DNA from: Pseudoduganella rivuli
Lineage (GTDB): Bacteria; Pseudomonadota; Gammaproteobacteria; Burkholderiales; Burkholderiaceae_D
DNA length: 64,000 bases
Direction of reading: 5' to 3'
Assembly (NCBI RefSeq): GCF_009674485.1
Contig: NZ_WKJJ01000007.1
Span: 186,001 to 250,000 of the forward strand
Part shown: piece after piece, positions 53,033-61,007 of the stretch
Numbering within the stretch: position 1 is the stretch's first letter
How the letters are laid out: each line of letters starts with the position of its first letter
Translations under genes and position numbers: made by a program
Notes under the pieces: model-generated
Database searches by the model: none
The model's input: only the letters and a program-made list of their open reading frames with translations
Told to the model about the DNA's origin: nothing

Positions 53033-53142
53033 CGTAGGGCGGTTTCGCGTCAGCGAAGCCGCCATGCATGCGTCGCCGGTATGGCACGCGCTGGCGGCGA
53101 CGCTGGCATGGCGGCTTCCGCTAAAGCGGAAACCGCCCTACG
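53033..53142. repeat. REP-like element B, inverted pair
   Basis: A left unit CGTAGGGCGGTTTCGC with GCGAAGCCGCCATGC (53033-53067) and a right unit (53106-53142) that is its inverted copy with CTAAA in the loop. Both are hairpins and face each other across 38 bases. It fills the convergent gap between GH31 and GH9 and probably ends both transcripts. The same family occurs at 41023-41083. Confidence 0.8.
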
Positions 53143-53146
53143 GGTT

Positions 53147-54871
53147 TTATTGCAGTGAATTCAGCGCGGCCGACACGTACACCAGCGGCGCGTTCCAGTT
53201 GATGGCCACTTCATTGCTGGCGTAGCTGCACACGTGGTCCAGGTACGACAGCGCGGGCAGGGCGGATGGGTAGGATTTGCAGTTCTTGATGTCTTCCTGA
53301 CCGGGATTCGGGCCACCGACCAGCCAGCCCGGCACCGGGGCGGAAATGCCGTCCGCTTCCGACGGACGGTGGTGCGGGTGCATGGCCGGGTGCGCACCGA
53401 AGCCGGTGACGAACGAGTAGCCGGTGGCGTTGCGGCCCAGGACATAGTCCAGCGCCGATTGCGCCGCCTGCAGGTAGCCAGGCTGCTGGTTGCGGCCAAT
53501 CCGGTAGGCATGCAACAGCACCATGGCCTGGTTCAGCAGCACGGCATTGCTACCCCAGACGAAGTCGGTCTTTTTCAGTGGCACGCGGTACGGCGATTGC
53601 GACCAGGTGTCGCGCAACTGGTCGGCCAGCGACGTGATGCGCCGCGTGATCAGGGCTTTGTCGGCGGCCGGCGTCAGGCGCGGCAAGTGGTGGGCGAGCG
53701 AAATCCACGCCAGTCCGCCCACGTTGCCCCATGACGGCACGCCGGCCGGCAACCGGCCGGGGCGCATGGCCTGGTAATAACTGTCCTTGCCGGTCGTGAT
53801 GTACAGCTCGGCGGCGGCCCATGCGAATTCGTCGGCCAGTTTGCTGTCCGAATAATCGCCGGTAACGATGTCGGCGGGTTGCCGGTAAATCTGGTCGGGA
53901 TGCGCCTGGGCCCAGCCCCATGCGGCTTCGGCGGCTTGCCGCATACGGGCCGACAGGCCGGGGCGCTGTCGTTCGAATGGCGCCATCACACGGCTGGCGA
54001 CCGCCATCACGGCGGCAAAGTCCAGTGCCGCGGCCGTGCTTTTTTGCACCACATAGCGCGTCGCATGCGGCTGGTCCGGCATCACCATGCCGTCGAAATC
54101 CTTGTCGGTCAGCTTGTGGTAAACGCCGCCATCGCCCGGGTCCTGCATGGCCAGCATCCAGTCCAGGTTCCACAGGGCTTCATTGACAATGTCCGGCATG
54201 CCGTTGCCGGATTCCGGCAGGTTGCTGTCCTGCGCCTTGAAGTATTGGGGAAAGTGTTCCCACGCCGCCAGCAGTGTGTATGTGCTGATGCCGGAATTGA
54301 CGATGTATTTGTTGTAATCGCCCGCGTCATACCAGCCCTTGGGCGCGGAAATCACCGTGCCTTCGGGCCGTCCGGCCGATGCGGCGGACGCGTGCACCAG
54401 CACTTCGGTGTCCGGATGCCCCGCCGCGCGCGCATAGATGCCCGCGTGTTGCGGCAACAGTGCCGTGCTGGCGCGGTTGTAGTAATAGGCTTTCAACGCG
54501 CCGATGTTCAGTGCGCGGTAGACGTTGCCCTGGATGTCGAAAGGTGCGGAATCGGGCAGGCCGGCGACGCGCAGCCGGTACCGGCCGGGCGTCTTGAGCG
54601 CCGTGAAATCCGCGATGCGCACGGTTTCACCGGAGACATCCCACGGTTTTGGCTCGCCCAGCTTTTCGCGGAGCACGGGCTTGCCTGTATGGGCGTCGAC
54701 CACGATGAAAGCGGCGGCTTTGCCTGCGGGGACCACGGCCAGTTTTTGCGCGGCGGGCGGGAAGCCGACCTGGTTGATTTTAATGGCGGCGCTGTCCGCC
54801 ATGGCCTGGGTACACGCCGCGCCCAGTAGTGCTGCCAGGGGTAGCAGGCGTCGCTTTGTACAAGGTTTCAT
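53147..54871 (-). CDS. GH9 endoglucanase, secreted
   Basis: A 574-residue GH9 enzyme with an N-terminal Ig-like (CelD_N) domain (about 28-115; KINQVGFPPAAQKLAVV, YRLRVAGLPDSAPFDI). The signal peptide ends AMADS. The (alpha/alpha)6 barrel carries the catalytic base region GWYDAGDYNKYIVN, the His motif VTGFGAHPAMHPHHRPS and the acid Glu near the C-terminus (CSYASNEVAINWNAPLVY). It lacks a CBM. The start at 54871 overlaps the stop of the MFS gene (ATGA), so it is the last gene of the GH1-glk-MFS-GH9 operon. A backbone-cutting beta-1,4-glucanase that makes cello- or xyloglucan oligosaccharides; exo- or processive action cannot be told from sequence. Confidence 0.93.
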   Translation of the reverse strand: MKPCTKRRLLPLAALLGAACTQAMADSAAIKINQVGFPPAAQKLAVVPAGKAAAFIVVDAHTGKPVLREKLGEPKPWDVSGETVRIADFTALKTPGRYRLRVAGLPDSAPFDIQGNVYRALNIGALKAYYYNRASTALLPQHAGIYARAAGHPDTEVLVHASAASAGRPEGTVISAPKGWYDAGDYNKYIVNSGISTYTLLAAWEHFPQYFKAQDSNLPESGNGMPDIVNEALWNLDWMLAMQDPGDGGVYHKLTDKDFDGMVMPDQPHATRYVVQKSTAAALDFAAVMAVASRVMAPFERQRPGLSARMRQAAEAAWGWAQAHPDQIYRQPADIVTGDYSDSKLADEFAWAAAELYITTGKDSYYQAMRPGRLPAGVPSWGNVGGLAWISLAHHLPRLTPAADKALITRRITSLADQLRDTWSQSPYRVPLKKTDFVWGSNAVLLNQAMVLLHAYRIGRNQQPGYLQAAQSALDYVLGRNATGYSFVTGFGAHPAMHPHHRPSEADGISAPVPGWLVGGPNPGQEDIKNCKSYPSALPALSYLDHVCSYASNEVAINWNAPLVYVSAALNSLQ

Positions 54872-56205
54872 GCGGCGTGTTCCACCGAGGCGGCGGCGCC
54901 GGCCTCGTCCTTGCCTTCGGCGTGGTGGAACGGAGCGAACCAGCAAGCCAGGAACGATGGAATCGTGGCCACCATGACGAACACGAAGTAATTGATGTAC
55001 CCCATGGCTTCCTGCAGGTAGCCGCTCAGCGTGCCGGTCACCATCGCGCACAGTCCCATCAGGCCGGTGCCGAATGCGTAATGCGTGGTGGTGTATTTGC
55101 CCGGCGCCAGCTGCTGCATCAGGTAAATCATGAAGCCCACGGAACCGAAACCGAAGAAGAACTTTTCAATCACCACGCCGGCGCCGATGGCGAACAGGCT
55201 GTCGGGCAGGTAAATGCTCATGGCCAGGAATGTGGCATTGGGGATGTTTACGGCGCAGCACAGCAGGAACAGCGTGGACTTCAGGCCGCGTTTGGCGACA
55301 AAGAAGCCGCCCAGCAGGGAACCCAGCAGCACGGCCGCCAGGCCATAGGTGCCGTAGATAATGCCCAGCAATTCGTTCGACAGGCCCAGGCCGCCCTTGG
55401 CGTGGGCATCGACCATGAAGAACGGGCCGATCTTTTCCAGGAATCCGATGCTGAGGCGGAACAGGAAGGCGAAAGCCACCATGCGCCACACGTCGCGCTT
55501 CTGGAAAAAAGTCACGAACGAATCGGCCAGGATGTGCCAGGCGCCGGCCACGCTGGTCGGCGTGTTGGCGGCGCGCGCGCCGTCGGGCATGAAGTGCGCA
55601 TGCCACACCGCCATCAGCACGGTCAGCCCGGCGACGATGAAGAACACGATGCGCCACGCATCCATCCATTCCGGACCGAACACTTTGGCGTCGTGATGGA
55701 ACCAGTCGGTGTGCAGGCGGCCGGTCAGGTAAACCAGGAAGCCGGAAGCGACGATCGGGCCGATATTCCACGACAGGCTCTGGATACCGCAATACAGCGA
55801 CTGGCTGCGGGAGTCGAGCGACGTCACGTAGACACCGTCGCAGGCAATGTCCTGGGTCGCGCCGATGAAGGACATCAGCCACAGCAACGGCATCAGCACC
55901 ACGACGAAGTCCGGCAGCGCCATGGCCATGGCCGCGCCGGCGAATCCCAGTGCGATCAGCGCCTGCGCGCACAGCACGAAGAATTTCTTGGTGCGGTACA
56001 TCTCGACGAAGGGCGCGAACAGCGGCTTGATGGTGTAGGCCAGGATCAGCATGCTGGAATAGCTGGCCGCGGTGCCGTTGTCCATGCCCAGGTTCTTGAA
56101 CATGATGGCGGTCACGCTGGTGAGCATGATGTAGCCCAGCGCCATGGTGAAGTACCCGGTCGGGACCCACAGCAGCGGTGAGGTGGTTGAACGGGTGGAT
56201 GCCAT
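54868..56205 (-). CDS. MFS transporter (AmpG-like), probable gluco-oligosaccharide importer
   Basis: A 445-residue polytopic permease with about 12 hydrophobic segments, started at 56205 behind GGAG; a longer open frame to 56592 overlaps the glucokinase gene and is rejected. WVPTGYFTMALGYIMLTSVTAIMFKNLGMDNGTAAS and FIGATQDIACDGVYV resemble AmpG/acetyl-CoA-transporter-type MFS proteins, which move muropeptides or oligosaccharides inward. Its position between glucokinase and GH9 and in the same operon as a cytoplasmic GH1 argues for import of cellobiose or small xyloglucan pieces. The stop overlaps the GH9 start by four bases. The substrate is inferred from context only. Confidence 0.87.
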   Translation of the reverse strand: MASTRSTTSPLLWVPTGYFTMALGYIMLTSVTAIMFKNLGMDNGTAASYSSMLILAYTIKPLFAPFVEMYRTKKFFVLCAQALIALGFAGAAMAMALPDFVVVLMPLLWLMSFIGATQDIACDGVYVTSLDSRSQSLYCGIQSLSWNIGPIVASGFLVYLTGRLHTDWFHHDAKVFGPEWMDAWRIVFFIVAGLTVLMAVWHAHFMPDGARAANTPTSVAGAWHILADSFVTFFQKRDVWRMVAFAFLFRLSIGFLEKIGPFFMVDAHAKGGLGLSNELLGIIYGTYGLAAVLLGSLLGGFFVAKRGLKSTLFLLCCAVNIPNATFLAMSIYLPDSLFAIGAGVVIEKFFFGFGSVGFMIYLMQQLAPGKYTTTHYAFGTGLMGLCAMVTGTLSGYLQEAMGYINYFVFVMVATIPSFLACWFAPFHHAEGKDEAGAAASVEHAA

Positions 56206-56230
56206 CGGTGTCTCCGTGATGTATTTATTG

Positions 56231-57226
56231 TCAGGCGAGGGCCGCTGCGGACTGGCCGGCCAGGTGTTCGTCCAGCAGCGCGGCGGCGCCGCCGAGCGCG
56301 GGGTAGGGCGCGGTAATGACCAGCGTCGGTATTTTCGCATTGTAGGCGGAGAAGCGGCCCTTGTGCTCGAATCGCTGGCGGAACGCCGATTTCGCGAAGA
56401 AGTCGCCCAGGCGCGGCACCACGCCGCCGCCGATATAAATGCCGCCTTGCGCGCACAGCGTGACGGCAACGTTGGCGGCGACCGTGCCCAGCATGGCGCA
56501 GAAGCAGTCCAGCGTTTCGCGGCACAGCGGATCGGTATCGGCCAGCGCGCGCGATACGATGGTGGCGGTATCGAGCGACGGTGCGGCGGCATGGCGCCAG
56601 TCGGCCAGCGCAGCGTGGATCAGCGGAATGCCGGGCCCGGATACCAGGCGTTCGGCGGACACGTGGTCGTAATCCTGCCAGCAGTATTTCAACACCGCCA
56701 TTTCGCGCGCGTCGGATGGCGAAAAGGCAACGTGGCCTCCTTCGCTTTGCAGCGTATGCCAACGGCCATCGTGCCGGCTGACGCCGGCCACGCCCAGCCC
56801 GGTGCCGGCGCCGACCACGCCGATCATGGCGCCGGCTTGCGCCTGGCCGCCGCCGATGGCCTGCAGGCCGTCCGGCCCCAGTTCGGGCACGGCGCGCGCC
56901 AGTGCGGCGAAGTCATTGACGACCAGCAGGGTTTCCAGGCCCAGCGCGTCGCGCGTGGCCGAGATGGAAAATTCCCAGTCGTGGTTGGTCATGCGTACGC
57001 GGTCGTCGCCCACCGGATTGGCAATCGCAATCGCCGCATGGCGCACGGTCGCGCCGCACTGGCGCAAATAACTGCGGATGGCGTCGCTGAAGCGCAGGTA
57101 GTCGGCGCAGGCCAGCGTGGCAATGCGGTCCAGCTGGCCGGGCGCGGTCTCCAGCGCGAAGCGGGCATTGGTGCCGCCGATATCGGCCACCAGCCGGGGG
57201 CCATCGTGATACCGGGCGCCGTTCAT
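56231..57226 (-). CDS. glk: Glucokinase
   Basis: A 331-residue bacterial glucokinase (Glk family, non-ROK) phosphorylating glucose with ATP in the cytoplasm. RLVADIGGTNARFAL (phosphate loop near residues 12-25), NDFAALARAVP with the catalytic Asp, GAGTGLGVAGV, QSEGGHVAFSP and GGIYIGGGVVPR are all typical. The start is the ATG at 57226, which overlaps the GH1 stop (ATGA), so translation is coupled; an in-frame extension to 57373 lies inside GH1. Cytoplasmic GH1 supplies free glucose and Glk commits it to metabolism, a clear functional pair. It is 25 bases upstream of the MFS gene. Confidence 0.93.
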   Translation of the reverse strand: MNGARYHDGPRLVADIGGTNARFALETAPGQLDRIATLACADYLRFSDAIRSYLRQCGATVRHAAIAIANPVGDDRVRMTNHDWEFSISATRDALGLETLLVVNDFAALARAVPELGPDGLQAIGGGQAQAGAMIGVVGAGTGLGVAGVSRHDGRWHTLQSEGGHVAFSPSDAREMAVLKYCWQDYDHVSAERLVSGPGIPLIHAALADWRHAAAPSLDTATIVSRALADTDPLCRETLDCFCAMLGTVAANVAVTLCAQGGIYIGGGVVPRLGDFFAKSAFRQRFEHKGRFSAYNAKIPTLVITAPYPALGGAAALLDEHLAGQSAAALA

Positions 57227-58548
57227 TTCCGGCCCCGCATGCGGGTGATGAATTCGCGGTACCACAGTGCGCTGTCCTTCAGCGTGCGCTGCTGGGTTGC
57301 ATAGTCGACGTGCACAATGCCGAAGCGCTTGGCGTAGCCGGAATTCCATTCGAAGTTGTCCATCAGGCTCCACAGGAAGTAGCCACGCACGTCGACGCCC
57401 TGCGCCATGGCGGCCGACAGCGCTTCCAGGTGGTCGCGCACGTAGCTGATGCGGGCGTGGTCGTGCACCGCATGGCCATCCAGCGTATCCGGGTTGGCCA
57501 TGCCGTTTTCCGTGATGTAGACCGGCGGCAAATCATATTCGGCGTTCAGCGCCAGCAGCAGTTCGGTCAAGCCTTCCGGGTAGATTTCCCAACCCATGTC
57601 GGTGAAACCGCGTCCGCCCTTCGGTGGCGGGGGCGATGGGTCGGCGCTGGTGACCGCGCGGGTGTAATAATTCACGCCGAGGAAGTCCATTTTCTGCGCA
57701 ATGATGTCGAAGTCGCCAGGCTGCACTTTCGGGCCACTGGCGCCGTGCGCGCGCAGCGCCAGTTCCGGATAGCGGCCTTTGAACAGCGGGTCCATATACC
57801 ATTGCACGGATTTCGCATATTCCAGCTCGGCCAGCACCTTGTCCTGTGCGCTGTCGCTGGCCGGATGGGCCGGCCACTGGTTCAGCACGATCCCGAGCCC
57901 GGCTGCCGGATTCACCGCGCGCATGGCGCTCATCGCCAGGCCATGCGACAGCAGCAAATGGTGCGACACTTGCACCGCGGTGGCCGCGTCGGCCACGCCG
58001 GGCGCGAATTGCGCATTGCCGAAACCGAGATTGGCGGTGCACCACGGTTCGTTATGGGTCGCAATGGTGGCGACGCGGCCGCCGAAGCGGCGCGCCACTT
58101 CGGCCGCATAGTCGGCGAAACGGTAAGCCGTATCGCGCGCGGTCCAGCCGCCCGTGTCTTGCAGCGCCTGCGGCAAATCCCAGTGGTACAGCGTCAGGTG
58201 CGGCGACACGCCCTTGGCGTGCAGGGCGTCGAGCAGCCGGTCGTAAAAATCAAAGCCCTTCTGGTTCCATGCCCCTTTGCCGTCCGGCTGCACGCGCGCC
58301 CAGGCCATCGAGAAGCGGTAGGCGTCGACGTTGAGGGAAGCAATCAGGTCGACATCTTCCCGGTAGCGGTGATAGTGGTCGCAGGCGACGTCGCCGTTGG
58401 TGCCGTCGATAATGCGGCCCGGGGTGTGGCTGAAGGTGTCCCAGATCGACGGCCCTTTGCCGTCTTCGGCCCACGCGCCTTCAATCTGGAATGCGCTGGT
58501 GGCGACGCCCCAGGTGAAGCCTGGGGGAAATTGCAGGTTTTGGTCCAT
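57223..58548 (-). CDS. GH1 beta-glucosidase, cytoplasmic
   Basis: A 441-residue family 1 enzyme without a signal peptide, so it acts on imported cellobiose or gluco-oligosaccharides in the cytoplasm. FPPGFTWGVATSAFQIEGAW opens the barrel; the acid/base is Glu167 (ATHNEPWC) and the nucleophile Glu347 (VYITENGM); SLMDNFEWNSGYAKRFGI near the end is the usual GH1 C-terminal block. It is the first gene of the GH1-glk-MFS-GH9 operon. A perfect TGAAATCGATTTCA operator lies 32 bases upstream, the same family as the sites before GH74. Repression by LacI 2, encoded divergently, is the simplest model. Confidence 0.94.
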   Translation of the reverse strand: MDQNLQFPPGFTWGVATSAFQIEGAWAEDGKGPSIWDTFSHTPGRIIDGTNGDVACDHYHRYREDVDLIASLNVDAYRFSMAWARVQPDGKGAWNQKGFDFYDRLLDALHAKGVSPHLTLYHWDLPQALQDTGGWTARDTAYRFADYAAEVARRFGGRVATIATHNEPWCTANLGFGNAQFAPGVADAATAVQVSHHLLLSHGLAMSAMRAVNPAAGLGIVLNQWPAHPASDSAQDKVLAELEYAKSVQWYMDPLFKGRYPELALRAHGASGPKVQPGDFDIIAQKMDFLGVNYYTRAVTSADPSPPPPKGGRGFTDMGWEIYPEGLTELLLALNAEYDLPPVYITENGMANPDTLDGHAVHDHARISYVRDHLEALSAAMAQGVDVRGYFLWSLMDNFEWNSGYAKRFGIVHVDYATQQRTLKDSALWYREFITRMRGRK

Positions 58549-58579
58549 TGCTGCTCTTGTTCTTGGCGGATGAAGGGTT

Positions 58580-58595
58580 TGAAATCGATTTCATG
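58580..58595. promoter_or_regulatory. LacI-type operator of the GH1 operon
   Basis: TTGAAATCGATTTCAT contains a perfect 14-base palindrome TGAAATCGATTTCA, 32 bases before the GH1 start. It is the most symmetrical member of the family. Confidence 0.8.
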
Positions 58596-58716
58596 ATAGC
58601 GACGCTTTTTTGGCGATGTCAAACAAAACTTCGGAATTGCGTAATTTCGTTCTGGACGTTGGCTGTTTTCGTATGTTTGCGCGCCGGCCCAGGCCCGGGC
58701 GGGGGCTGATCGGAAA

Positions 58717-58738
58717 GAAACCGGTTTCATGCTATACT
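58717..58738 (+). promoter_or_regulatory. Operator overlapping an extended -10 promoter of LacI 2
   Basis: GAAACCGGTTTC (58717-58728, perfect palindrome) is followed at once by ATGC and TATACT (58733-58738), an extended -10 (TGC-TATACT). The ATG lies 6 bases after the -10 and there is no ribosome-binding site, so the mRNA is probably leaderless and the gene is autorepressed. Confidence 0.65.
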
Positions 58739-58744
58739 GCACCG

Positions 58745-59758
58745 ATGAAAAAAGCAGACAGCAATTCCGGTTCGACGACAGTCTATGAAGTGGCGCGCGT
58801 GGCCGGGGTGTCGGTGGCGACCGTGTCGCGCTACCTGAATGGTACGGCCAGGGTGTCGGACGACAAGCGCAAGGTGATCGAAAGCGTCATCGACAAGCTC
58901 AATTACAAGCCCAACATGCTGGCGCAAAGCCTGAAGATGGGCAGTTCGCGCACCATCGGCGTGCTGACCCAGTCGCTGGTCAGCGATTATTTCAACGAAG
59001 CGATGAGCGGCATCGACCAGACCATGAAGGCGGCCGGGTACGCGCCGCTGATCGTGTCGGGACACTGGCACGCCAGCGACGAGGCCGAGCGCATCGAATT
59101 GCTGATCGCGCGCCGGGTCGACGGCCTGGTGATCCTGACCGGCAAGCTCACCGACGAACAGATCCTCAGTTTTTCCGAGCGGGTGCCGATCATCGCGTTT
59201 GGCCGCGAACTGAGCGCAAAGAATGCGTTCGGCTTTTGCCTGGACAATTACAAGGCCGCGTGCGAAGCGGTCGAGTACCTGGTGATGCAGGGCCACCGGG
59301 CGATTGCCTTTATTGCAGGGCCCGACCAGGCCGACGCCAGGGCCCGCCTGGCCGGCTACCGCGATACGCTGGAGCGGCACGGCATCGACGTCAACCCCAG
59401 CCTGATCGTGCCGGGCGATTTCCAGGAATTGGGCGGGGTGCTGGCGGTGAACCAGTTGCTGGAATCGGGCCAGCGTTTTTCCGCGATTTTTGCCGCCAAC
59501 GACCTGACGGCGTATGGCGCGCGGCTGGCGCTGTACCGCCGCAACATCCGCGTGCCGGAAGATATTTCCATCATCGGCTTCGATGACTTGCACAGTTCGA
59601 TGTACACCACGCCGCCGCTGACCACCGTGCGCCAGCCGCTGCTGGAAGTGGGGCAGCGCATCGGCGAAGCCATGCTGAAGCTGATCGGCGGGCAAAAAGT
59701 CCGCTTCGAAGTGCCGCCGCTGTCGCTGGTGGTGCGGGAGTCGGTGCGGCGGATTTAA
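58745..59758 (+). CDS. LacI-family transcriptional regulator 2
   Basis: A 337-residue LacI regulator, paralogue of 21930-22943. Helix-turn-helix at about residues 12-36 (VYEVARVAGVSVATVSRYLNGTARVS), hinge NMLAQSLKMGSSRTIGVLT, then the effector domain (VDGLVILTGKLTD, FIAGPDQADARARLAGY, FAANDLTAYGARLALY, SIIGFDDLHSSMYTTPPLTTV). The start at 58745 is preferred over upstream in-frame codons because those lie in the operator-promoter stretch. Divergence from the GH1-glk-MFS-GH9 operon, with one operator before each gene, marks it as the local repressor; the same palindrome stands before GH74 and XylR 2, so those are predicted targets. The inducer is likely a glucose or cellobiose-type sugar. Confidence 0.92.
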   Translation: MKKADSNSGSTTVYEVARVAGVSVATVSRYLNGTARVSDDKRKVIESVIDKLNYKPNMLAQSLKMGSSRTIGVLTQSLVSDYFNEAMSGIDQTMKAAGYAPLIVSGHWHASDEAERIELLIARRVDGLVILTGKLTDEQILSFSERVPIIAFGRELSAKNAFGFCLDNYKAACEAVEYLVMQGHRAIAFIAGPDQADARARLAGYRDTLERHGIDVNPSLIVPGDFQELGGVLAVNQLLESGQRFSAIFAANDLTAYGARLALYRRNIRVPEDISIIGFDDLHSSMYTTPPLTTVRQPLLEVGQRIGEAMLKLIGGQKVRFEVPPLSLVVRESVRRI

Positions 59759-59927
59759 GGCGTCGCGGCGCCGCCCTTGTTGGCCCCCCACGACACCGCT
59801 GTTGTCCCTCCGAGCCATTCCACTGTCCCCACGAGCCAGTGGCGTGCTTGTGAAATGTTAAATCTTTCCGTGTAGTTACTATGAGTCGCCGGCATGGAAT
59901 CTTTTAACAATCACACGGAGACACCCT

Positions 59928-60998
59928 ATGCGTATCAAGCAGTTGCTACCCGCGCTTGCCTTGTTGACCGTTGGCGTACAAGCACACGCCAGCACCCTGA
60001 ACCAGAATGTATCGTGGACCATCGACCGTCCGGGCACCACCACCAATTACCGCGTGGTGGCCTACGGCGACTCCATCTATGCCGGCTACAACGGCTCGAC
60101 CACGAGCGCCGCCAAATATTCGGCGCCGACGGTGGAGGCGGAATACCTGTCCGCGTTGTGGAATGCCGATATTGAAAGCGTGCGCCGCACCAAGTCCGGC
60201 GCGATCGCGTCGGATGTCTACAACAACAAGATCGTGGCCGAGCGCTCGTATATGCAGGCCAGCAATACCCGTGTCGTGACATTTGAAATGTGCGGCAACG
60301 ATGGCCTGCAAGCCCGTACCGCGTACAAAGCGCAGACCGGCACCTGCGACGACAGCGTGCTGATCGCGGCGGAAAACAATTGCAAGACGTACGTGGCGGC
60401 CGCGATGGATTACATCAACGCCAATGCCTATGCTGGCGTCAAGCTCAAGGTCATCTCCAACCTGCACTATCCGGGCTATGCGGCCGACAACGTGCAAAGC
60501 ACGTGCAAGCAGGCCAGCACCGGACAGACCGTCAACATGCAGGAGAAATTCCTGCCGTCGCTGGTGCGCATCAACCACATGATGTGCGACATGGCGCGCC
60601 AGAAGGGCTTCAAGTGCGCGGACAACTTCGCCCAGTACATGGGCGCGGACTATGACAGCAACGGCGACGGCATCGTCGACGCGGACGCGCTGCGCTACGT
60701 CGACGGTGAAAGCCAGGCCAGCTACCTGACCCGCATCACGTCGACGCTGCGTTCGACACTGCGCGACGCCAACACGAAATTCGTGTCGTCCAGCAGCAGC
60801 TACGACTACATCCAGTCCGACGACACGCACCCGACCTACAACGGCAGCACGGTGACGGCCGGCCTGTTCGGCGGCTCCACCGGCACCGGCGCGGCGCGCT
60901 ATACGTCGTTCACGTCGGGTAAGAACCCGATCTGGAACCAGTATGGCCACGAGCGCATGGGCTGGGCCGTATCGACCTACAACGTGCCAACGCCGTAA
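59928..60998 (+). CDS. Secreted SGNH/GDSL hydrolase with EF-hand-like loop
   Basis: A 356-residue exported hydrolase (signal peptide ending VQAHAS; GGAG lies about 10 bases before the ATG). VVAYGDSIYAGYNG is block I with the catalytic Ser, MCGNDGLQART is block III with Asn, and SDDTHPTYNG is block V with Asp and His. Four or more Cys residues (MCGN, GTCDD, NNCKTY, STCKQ, MCDMA, KCADN) suggest disulfides and confirm secretion. YDSNGDGIVDADAL near residue 242 looks like a calcium-binding EF-hand loop. It is not similar to the two SGNH proteins at 23-25 kb and has none of the window's operators, so it may be a general secreted lipase/esterase outside the glycan regulons. Confidence 0.82.
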   Translation: MRIKQLLPALALLTVGVQAHASTLNQNVSWTIDRPGTTTNYRVVAYGDSIYAGYNGSTTSAAKYSAPTVEAEYLSALWNADIESVRRTKSGAIASDVYNNKIVAERSYMQASNTRVVTFEMCGNDGLQARTAYKAQTGTCDDSVLIAAENNCKTYVAAAMDYINANAYAGVKLKVISNLHYPGYAADNVQSTCKQASTGQTVNMQEKFLPSLVRINHMMCDMARQKGFKCADNFAQYMGADYDSNGDGIVDADALRYVDGESQASYLTRITSTLRSTLRDANTKFVSSSSSYDYIQSDDTHPTYNGSTVTAGLFGGSTGTGAARYTSFTSGKNPIWNQYGHERMGWAVSTYNVPTP

Positions 60999-61007
60999 CG
61001 CCCAGGC

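Noticed and set aside
56206..56592. N-terminal extension of the MFS protein
   Set aside because: It lies within the glucokinase coding sequence; the ATG at 56205 has GGAG upstream and begins just before the first membrane helix.
60650..60695. Dockerin module in the SGNH hydrolase (DSNGDGIVDADAL)
   Set aside because: Only one calcium loop is present, position 12 is not acidic, and there is no second repeat or cohesin partner; it is better called an EF-hand-like loop.
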